A DNA stretch of 64,000 bases. It comes from Homarus americanus. Taxonomy: Eukaryota > Arthropoda > Malacostraca > Decapoda > Nephropidae. The DNA is taken from the NCBI RefSeq assembly GCF_018991925.1, contig NW_024752019.1, positions 1-64,000 of the forward strand, read 5' to 3'. The first letter of the stretch is position 1. Every line of letters begins with the position of its first letter. The notes under the pieces were generated by a model. It did no database searches, was not told the origin of the DNA, and was given only the letters and a program-made list of their open reading frames with translations. Of the stretch, positions 51,714 to 62,100 are shown one piece after another. The translations under genes and the position numbers were made by a program.

Positions 51714-53758
51714 AACCACCCTTGCTGATGATGCCTCACAATGACTGCAAGTAATTAAACTGACCATCAAGATACCTACAACAACAGTGTACCAACAAGA
51801 CTATCGTGTGAGGAAAGTGTATAGCTGGGAAAGTTGGCACTGTGGTGTCGACTTTCTCTTCAGTATCTGGTGGGAAAGTTGGCACTGTGTCCACTTTCTT
51901 TTTGAGTATTTGCGCGAAAGTTGGCAGTCGCGAGGGTTTCTAAGTGTTGGAGGTGCTAGATTGTCTGGTTCTTGGAGAGAGAGAGAGAGAGAGTGTGTGT
52001 GGTGGTTCTTGGAGGTACAGCGGTGAAAAGTTGGGTGTGTGTAGGTCTTGGGGGTACAAACAACATTACGTTAATTGTCAAGTACTATAAAGCAGAGGAG
52101 GTGGTGGAGGGAAGGGAGGGGATGAAAGGAGAGTACCAGGGAGGGAAGGATAGTGGGGAGGGTTGGAGGGGAGGAAGGGGCTCAGGGAGGGGAGGGAGTC
52201 GCTGCCGTCGTCATGGCCACCTTGCTCATTATAACCGTAACTCAGGAGTTTAATTAACATAATTTTGAGTTATGTAGATCACGGTAAGTTGCTTCTCCTG
52301 GTGATGACTGGGAGGGGGTGACACAGGTGGGTGGTGAAGCGTTAGGTTAGGGCAGATTATGACTGAAATTGTGACACTCTGTCCCTCCTCCTCCTCCAAG
52401 GTTACTGTCAACTGTTGTGGTGAGTGTCTGGCCCCTAAAATAAAGTGATGGAGGTTCCATTATTTTCAGGTGTAGTAAGATGCGTATTATAATGCTGCAC
52501 CGGTTTATTAATATTTATTACTGCCACTGACTTATTAATGAACTGGTGTTTTTCCCCCGAGAACTTTGGAAGTATACTTGTGGTTCCAGGTCGTGGAGTT
52601 AGTTAAATGCATTAAGTTAATTTACTCGTATATGAACTGTGTATTAAAGGAGTGTTTTTGTGTGTTTCAGAACAAGGGGGGTGAGACCGCCCTGCACTGC
52701 GCGGCGCAGTATGGTCACACTGAGGCGGCGCAGATGTTACTAGCTCAAGGGGGCGACCCAACTGTACCCAACCTACAGGCGGAGACGGCCCTCGACCTGG
52801 CCGCGCAGTACGGCCGCCTGCACACAGTGGAGGTGTTAGTACGGGCGCAGCCAGACCTACTGCGCCCTTACACCGTAGCTGCGGCCTGCCGCAGTCTTCC
52901 CCCACCCCTTACGCGCCTCCAGGAACGGTCATAGGTGAGTCAGGTGTTGTGGGTGACGACTGGTCACATGGGTCCCAGACCTGATGGTTAGGTTAGGGAC
53001 CTGTGTGACCTGCACCTCAGTAATGTTGCCATAATGGTGAGGCAGCTGTCCCGCTCTCTCCTCAGCATGACTGTTTACCCTAAACTTGTGATAATGAGAA
53101 CAGTGTGGTGAGCCTGTGAGGGTGCTGGAACCTTACCCAGAACCGGGTCTTGGCCGGACTAACACTGTCTCATAAAGTTTTCATCAACAAAGTCTTTCGT
53201 AACTTAACACTTTAAATATGTGTAAAAATTATTTGTTTTTACTTACATTGTTGTGTACGTGTATAAAATAGTGTATATATAAAATGTATTAGTCTTATTT
53301 TGTAAATGAAACCCACACCAAGAGATGAAGACATTACCGAGTATTTTTCTTCATTAGTAAACACTAGGAACACTTGGTCCACTTGTCCAATGAATATTAT
53401 CAAGCCTCAGGGTGTTGATAATGACCATTGACCTGACCCTTGTACCTGTGACCCTACTGCTTAACAAACCACCTTCATTAGTGAGTAACAAGACCTCGCC
53501 CACTCATGTACTCACTCCTACAGGCAACTGAAGAAGGTGTCAAGTCAATATCGAAAGTAACTTTTTTTTTACAACGTCTCCATCTCCTCGTGTGGCTTTG
53601 ACTTACAAAAGGTTGATATATTTGTTAGTGTGAGCCCTTCAGAGTTTGTCCTACCGGCATTAGTATATTTAATGTTGTCTTCGTCAGTATTGTATATGGC
53701 ATTGGAATTAATGACGTCATGCAGGTGTTCACAGTTGGTGCCGTATTGTTTCTGGACC

Positions 53759-53814
<56 letters not shown>

Positions 53815-56800
53815 ATGGGGTACATAGAGGTAACACTGTGGGTCAATAAGAGAGAGAGAGAGAGAGTTCCCCAGATACAATATGGCGCCAACTGTGACTC
53901 CCGTGTTGACAGGTGTGTGTGATGTAATAACCCAGGTCCGGGAGTCTTAAGCCATGTCGTACGGTCACTATAAAAGCCTCACTATATTTCGTAACTGGAG
54001 GTGAGAGACGCAGCTGTGTAGTGACGATAGTGTCATAGTGTAGTCATAAAGTAAGCCAATCAGGTGATCCTGTCTCTGAACCCCAGCGAGATGTAAACAA
54101 CACAGTGACGGTAAGACTCATTTAGAGACTCCTGGACTACTAATACCGTGTAGTAGCCTAACGCTCAACAACTAACATAGCCTCTTCCCTCTTCCTCCTG
54201 CCTCCTCTTCCTCCCACGTTGTGCCTCTTCCACCACCCTCCCGCTCACACTTCTACCTGGTGCGTGGTGGACTGGGCGTGTACGTGGTGGGCGTGGGTAC
54301 AGGGAGGTGGTGAAGCTACTACTGACGCACGGTCACCATGTTAACGTGCGCACGGGTCAGGAGCCCCCTGCATGAAGCCGCTCTCTGTGGCAAGGTAATG
54401 CTAACACACACACACACACACACACACACTGGCAATATATGAACATTTATACAAATTATGCACTCAAACAAACTGGCACTCATTGGATGGCATTTACACA
54501 TTTTTGGCACTTATAATACACGCACTCGCACTTATAAGGCACTCATAATACACACACTTGCACTTATAAGGCACTCATACCATATACACTCTGACACTCA
54601 TATATGGCACTCATAATACACACACTCGCACTTATAAGGCACTCATAATACACACCTGCACTTATATGGCACTCTTCCACCTCATATATGGACTATATAC
54701 ACACACTGCATATATGGCACTCATAATACACACCTCGCACTTATAAGGCACTCATAATACACACACTCGCACTTATAAGGCACTCATAATACACACACTC
54801 CTTGCTTATATGGCACTCATAATACACACACTCGCATATAAGGCACTCATAATACACACTCGCACTTATATGGCACTCATAATACACACACTTGCATATA
54901 TGGCTCATAATACACACCTCCTTATATGGCACTCATAATACACACTCGCACTTATAAGGCACTCATAATACTACACACACTCGCACTTATAGCCTTATAC
55001 CTCCTTATAAGGCCTCTAATACACACACACTCACTTATATGGCACTCATAATACACACACTGCACTTTTGGCACTCATACACACACTGCACTTATAAGGC
55101 ACTTCATACACACACTGCACTTATATGGCACCTATACACACACACTCGCACTTATAAGGCACTTATACACACACACTCGCACTATATGGCACTCATAATA
55201 CACACTTGCACTTATGGCACTCATTACACACTGCATATATGGCACTCATAATACACACACTGCACTTATATGGCACTCATAATACACACCTGCACTTATA
55301 AGGCACTCATAATACACACACTCTGCACTTATATGGCACTCATAATACACACACTGCACTTATAAGGCACTCATAATACACACACTGCACTTATATGGCA
55401 CTCATATCACACACTGCACCTATATGGCACTCATAATACACACACTGCACTATAAGGCACCTAATACACACACACTGCACTTATATGGCACTCATAATAC
55501 ACACACTCGCACTTATAAGGCACTCATAATACACACTCGCACTTATATGGCACCTATAAACACACACCTCACTTATATGGCACCTATACACACACCTGCA
55601 CTTATATGGCACTCATAATACACACACTCGCACTTATAAGGCACTCATAATACACACACTCGCACTTATATGGCACTCATAATACACACACTCGCACTTA
55701 TATGGCACTACATACACACACTGCACTTATATGGCACTCATAATACACACACTCTGCACTTATATGGCACTACTAATATACACTGCACTTATATAAGGCA
55801 CTCATAATACACACACTGCACTTATATGGCACTTAATACACACACTCGCACTTATAAGGCACCTCATAATACACACACTGCACTTATATGGCACTACAAC
55901 ACACACCTCGCACTTATATGGCACCTGGGATGGCATTTACATATTCTTGGCACTCAAACACTACGGCACTATAGGGTACTTAGTGTATGGCACTCAAACT
56001 TACTTTAAGACACTCACTCTAAAGCACGTACACTCACTATAAGGTAATCCCACTCACTATGAGGCACTTCACACTATAAGGCACTTACATTCCCTTTATG
56101 GCTGCTACATCTACGACATATTCACTTTTACTCATTTTCTCACTTTTACTATATTTCACTTTTCACTCATTTTCTCTCACTTTCACTCATTTTCTCTCAC
56201 TTCACTCATATTCTCTCACTTTTTACCATTTTCTCTCACTCATTTTCTCTCACTTAACTCATTTTTCCTCAATTTTACTGTCATCTTTCTCTCTTCTCTC
56301 ACTTTCATCTTATTTTTTCCTCTCTTCTTCTCTCACTTCTCTCACTCTGTTCTTTGTTTACTTATCTTCGTTCACTCTCTTATCATCTACTTCTCTCCCA
56401 CCATCATCTACCCCCTTCCTTCCTTCCTTTATTACCATTCTTACCTCTCACTTCCTCCTTTATTCATTTCATTGCCTATTCCTCCTCTTCCTCAGTGCCT
56501 TCCCATCCACCACCGTTATCAACATCTACCATCTACCATTTACGTTATTATTGTCAGGCAGTTTGTATTGTGAGATAGAATTCAAAATGGAGTTCAGAGG
56601 ATTTAGTCATTATCAGGTATTTTGTATTTGAAATTAAGATTGAAGTCAAAATTATTGTACTTTTAAATTGAAGTCAAAATTATTGTACCTTTAAATTGAT
56701 TGAAGTCAAAATTGAGGTTAAGTATTATATAGTTGCTTGGACATTATTTGAATTCATATGGAAGTCAAAATTGAGGTTAAGTATTATATAGTTGCTTGGA

Positions 56801-58550
56801 CATTATTTGAATTCATATGGAAGTCAAAATTGAAGTCAAAGAATTACTTAATCATTAATCAATTAGCTACAGTACAGTAGTGGAAATCTCATTGGTGATT
56901 GAAGTCAAAATATATAAAAATTGAAAGGATCTTTAAAGTCAAATGGTTTAAATTGATTGGAAAAGTGGAGTATTAAGTCAATTATTTTAAGTGTTAAGTG
57001 TAAAGTGATTTTTTCGGATTTTTCCAAGTATTTTGTTCAGTAATAATAACGATGATGTTATTGATGTGTGTGACGTTGTTATTAATTCATGGGTTTTTCT
57101 TTTCCTTTTACACTTCCCTCCATTATCACCTCTCCCTTACTCCCTCACCTCACCTCTACCCACGGCACCAACTACATTCTGGCATGGTGGCGTGCGGACC
57201 TGGTTGCGGGCGTGGTTGGTGGCGTGTGGACCTGGCTGCGGGCGTGGTTGGTGGCGTGTGGACCTGGCTGCGGGCGTGGTTGGTGGCGTGGCGACCTGCG
57301 GTTGGTGGCGTGGCGACACGGGGTTGAGGTGGTGCGTGTGTTGCTGGAGGCTGGGGCGGACCCGGAGGTGCGGGACGACTGTGGTCACACCGTGCTTGAC
57401 ACCATCGCCCTCATCAACACCCCCATCACCCAGGAGATCACCACCCTTATTAAGTGTACGGCTACACCCTGACTTACTGTACTGAGGGGGGAGGAGGAGG
57501 AGGGCGCTTACTAAGTGGATTTAAGTGTACGGCTTCACCCTTACTTATCTGTGTACTGAGGGAGGAATCACCCTTATTAAGTGTACGGCTTCACCCTTAC
57601 TTATCTGTGTACTGAGGGAGGGATCACCCTTATTAAGTGTACGGCTTCACCCTTACTTATCTGTGTACTGAGGGAGGAATCACCCTTATTAAGTGTACGG
57701 CTTCACCCTTACTTATCTGTGTACTGAGGGAGGGATCACCCTTATTAAGTGTACGGCTTCACCCTGACTTATCTGTGTACTGAGGGAGGGATCACCCTTA
57801 TTAAGTGTACGGCTTCACCCTTACTTATCTGTGTACTGAGGGAGGGAAGGAGTAGAGAAGGTGGCGAGGAAAGGAAGGAGTAGGGTAGAGGCGAGGGAAG
57901 AGAAAGGAAGGAATAGAGGAGTGACTAGGGAATGAAAGGAATAGGACGATGGAAGAGGCAGTATCGTTGATCCATAAAAGGGTATTGGAATATATTAGTA
58001 GATCAGTATAAGGATGACGCATTATATACCCACTGAGACTATAGAAAAGGAAGGAAGGAGGTAGAAGGAAGGAGGGAAGGAGAAGGAGGGAAGGAGAATG
58101 CGACAAGACTGGGGTCACTGATGTTTGTGTTCTTAGTATAGCCTAAACGTAACCTTGTGATTATATGTAGTGTTGAAGTATATATGTGTGTGTTTATGTC
58201 TCGCCGTTCAATGGGTGTCGTAAAAAAAAAAACCCCACAATAAGGTATACTTTTAATTGTAGTGTTTTAATATAGAAACTTCATCACATACAGTATAATA
58301 GACCGAGATATTTAAAGTTAAGTAGTTTTTTTTGTTTTTTTTTTGGCCGCCAGAGGTTCCTATATCCTGGCTGTTCTTAGTTACTTAATTGTGTCTTTGT
58401 CTAATTAGATATCGTTTTAGCTTTAATTCATTAGTGTTTTGATACCTTCACGTCTATTTATCTTTGTGGTGAAGATAGTCAGGTGTGTATATGATTACCC
58501 TGAAGGACGCCAGGTATAAGGCACCTCTGGTTATATAGTGTGGTAGGTGA

Positions 58551-58599
<49 letters not shown>

Positions 58600-58997
58600 G
58601 CACACATGTTGTCCCTTTGATAGCCCGCCGCATACCTATCACCACTACTGTAGCTGTAAAGTAACTTACCCTCGCTATGTGTGTGTGTGGCCACGTAATA
58701 ATAATAATCTTAGCTGCTATGGAATGGTAATTGTTGCTTTTCATTTATTTTATTTTGTATTATTGTTTTGTTTTAGTTGTATTTAAATGGTACTTTGCCC
58801 CGTGCATGTTTTAAATATTTTGTATATGATGATTTTTTTGATATTTATTTTGGCTTTAATTCCTCTTCCTTCTCCTCCTCCTTCTTCCTTCCTTCCTTTC
58901 TCCTTGCCCTCTTCCTTCCCCCCCTCCTCCCTTACCACCGTCACCCCCCCTTCACCACCTACCCTCTACATATACATTCTCTACACACACACACACA

Positions 58998-59057
<60 letters not shown>

Positions 59058-59084
59058 TCCATATACAGTACACATGAAACGTCA

Positions 59085-59136
<52 letters not shown>

Positions 59137-62100
59137 TATAAATGTTTTACCTTCAATCTGTAAATGTTCACACCCCACCATCACTACCACCCCTATAAAT
59201 GTTCAACTTTTAACCTTAAACGTTCACCCCCCAAATGTTAACTACTCCTCCCCACGAACCCCCCTTAAAAACGTTCTATATCCAATAAACGTTCCCTGCT
59301 TGATAACCCCACCACCACGTATACCCATACGCCACACCACCCACCACCACACACACCCATACGTCACACCACCACCACATACACCCATACGTCACACCAC
59401 CACCACATACACCCATACGCCACACCACCTCCACCACCACATACACCCATACGTCACACCACCTCCACATACACCATACCACCTTTAAACACGCAACTCT
59501 GTCACATCTACACTACCACACACTCACACACACGCCATCTACAATAATTTCCACTAAAACAACATTTCCACCATATGTATACCACCAACACATTGCTGAC
59601 ACCAATGCCAACACTACCAACACCACCTGTCCACTGCACTACCACCACCTGACCACTACACTACCACCACCTGACCACTACACTACCACCATCTGTCGAA
59701 TACACTACCACCACCTGACCAACACATTACCATCTGACTACTGCCAACACCCCACTACCATCACCACCTGACTACTACACTACCATTACCACCACCTGAC
59801 CACTACCAACACCCTACCACCACCACGTGACCACTACACTAACACAACACGCCCACGACGCCTTCCATATGGCCGCTGGTGGTATCGGTGGGGGGTCGCC
59901 CGTCCTGGTGGTGGTGACGCTGGTGCAGGCCACAACCAGCTCATCAGTCTGGACGAGGACGACGAGGGCGCTGGTGAGCCGCCCTCTTGGCCGCCGCCCA
60001 TCTGGCCGCCGCCCTCCCTGCCGCCTATACCCACGCCCTCGGAACTGGGCTCGCCTTACGAGAATGTTCTCATCCCTACCATCCTTCACCCAGAGCAGCA
60101 CACAGGTATGGTAATCCCTCCTCCAGGGCCCGACTGTTTATCCTGCCTCCTGTAGGACCCCTCACTCTACCCCCCCCTTACCCTCACTACCACCCCACAC
60201 ATCCCTCCCACACCATCCCTCCCCACACACACCATCGTTCACACACCATCCCTCCCTCCCTCCTCACCCCACATACCATCCTCCACCCCTACATACCATT
60301 CCTGCCCACCCACCCACCCACACACACAGTCCTCCCCCCCCCACACACACACAGTCCCTCCCCCCACACACAGTCCCTCCTCCCACACACAGTCCCCTCC
60401 CCACACAGTCCCTCCCTCCACATAGTCCCTCCCACACACTCCTCACACACATCCCCCACCCCCCCATACACAACCCCCCCCACACACCCCACACCCCCCC
60501 CCACATACACACCCCCACACCCCCCCTTCCCACCAGAGCAAAGACACAGGAACTGATCCAGTAAACATGAATCAGCTGATCTAGTAAACACGAGTCAGCT
60601 GATCTAGTAAACACGAACCAGCTGATCTAGTAAACACATAACAGCTGATCTAGTAAACACGAGATAGGTTACTCATAGCTATAAACACGAACATAATATA
60701 CCCATACGATTGGAACAAGAGAACAGGTATTTAAAACATTATGTAAATAGAAAGAAAAATAAAAACCAGGTGATGAAGAGACGTAAACACACAGCAGCAG
60801 CAGCAGCGTGTGTTGTGGTCGGCGAGGGTGAAGGGCTGACCAGAGCCGAGATAACAGAGATTAACAGAGATAACTCGACACATCATCTATAATAGGGAAG
60901 AGCTGAAGCCAGTAAGATGCATCCTTTTCTGTGCAATTTGCAATGAATATTATTTTGTTGTTAATTACGGAATTGTGTGATGGTTATTTACCTTGTAGTG
61001 TGAGTGTGAAGTTGTGATTGTGACTTTATTCTGATTATGTAGAGCGATTATGGATATTTCTTCATTTATTTTTGAATGCTCTTGTCCAGTAATTTTTATG
61101 TTTTTTTTTTTTATTTTAGAATGCGATCGTGGAAATACAGTAGTGTATTTTGATAATGTTGGATGCTAATGCTGTGCTGTAGACGTCATAGGCGATAAGT
61201 AATATATAAATTTTAGGCTTGTAGGCAGCGTCTGTAATGCCATGTACAGTATAAAACCCAGATGTAGTACTTTTAAGCTGATAGACATTACTTTTAAGCT
61301 GATAGACATTACTTATAAGGCGATAGGCAGTGCTTTAAGTGAATGATCGGGAGAAATTGGTTGGTTTAAGAATATTTACTTAATCCCCGTCTTCATTTTC
61401 CTCCCCCTTCCTGTTGACTGTAGATGGCGAGAGTTTGTCCAGGTTATCCGAGAACAGAGCCAGCAGCCGAGCGTCAGATAGAGAGAGCCGGGCGTCGGAT
61501 AGAGAAAGCCGAGCGTCGGATAGGGAGAGCCGGACGTCGGATAGAGAGAGCCGAGCGTCGGATAGAGAAAGCCGGATATCTGACCGTGATGGCCGGACGT
61601 CCGTGGCGAGCCGGGTGTCTGAGGCCACATCTGACTGGTCCATCTATGACGTCCCTCCACCGCCCAAGACTGTCGGGGGCAGTGACCGTGGCTCACTGTC
61701 CTACCGCAGCCAGACCTCTGAGTGAGTACTTCCCTTCCTCTTACCGCAGCCAAACCTGAGTGAATACTTCCCTTCTTACCACAGCCAGACCTCTTGAGTG
61801 AGTACTTCCCTTCTTACCGCAGCCAAACCTGAGTGAGTACTTCCCTCCCTCTTACCGCAACCAGACCTCTTGAGTGAGTACTTCCCTCCCTCTTACTGCA
61901 GCCAGACCTCTTGAGTGAGTGCTTCCCTCCCTCTTACCGCAGCCAGACCTCTTAGCTAATATGTCCCTATCTGTCCTAATTTTCTAGCAGTCTAATCCTA
62001 ATGAGTCCCGATCTTGATGGTTAGTTTAGGACCTGTTAGAACTGGGGGGGGGGGGTTATTGTGTGTGTGCGTGCGCGCGTGCGTGCAGTAAAAGGTTAGG

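Larger units (their letters stand above)
59069..59928 (+). promoter_or_regulatory. 858-nt AG-free zone and acceptor of exon 7
   Basis: After AG at 59067-59068 the plus strand has no AG until 59927-59928 (GTGCAG), the exon 7 acceptor. The tract is CA/CCA-rich, with a 28-bp array (59316-59480) and a 21-23 bp array (59620-59830), and ends in a 55-nt G/T-rich spacer. It is far longer than usual AG exclusion zones. Low G content explains part of it, but not obviously the total lack of AG. Confidence 0.5.

Noticed and set aside
56098..56631. 177-codon Ser/Leu/Phe-rich open frame
   Set aside because: Pyrimidine-rich low-complexity sequence; hydrophobic pattern follows from TTC/CTC repeats.
57041..57328. 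Exon 6 starting at AG 57040 so that the [12 protein letters not shown] repeats are coding
   Set aside because: In the required phase the sequence opens with TAA TAA; the repeats fit a noncoding array in the AG-free zone.
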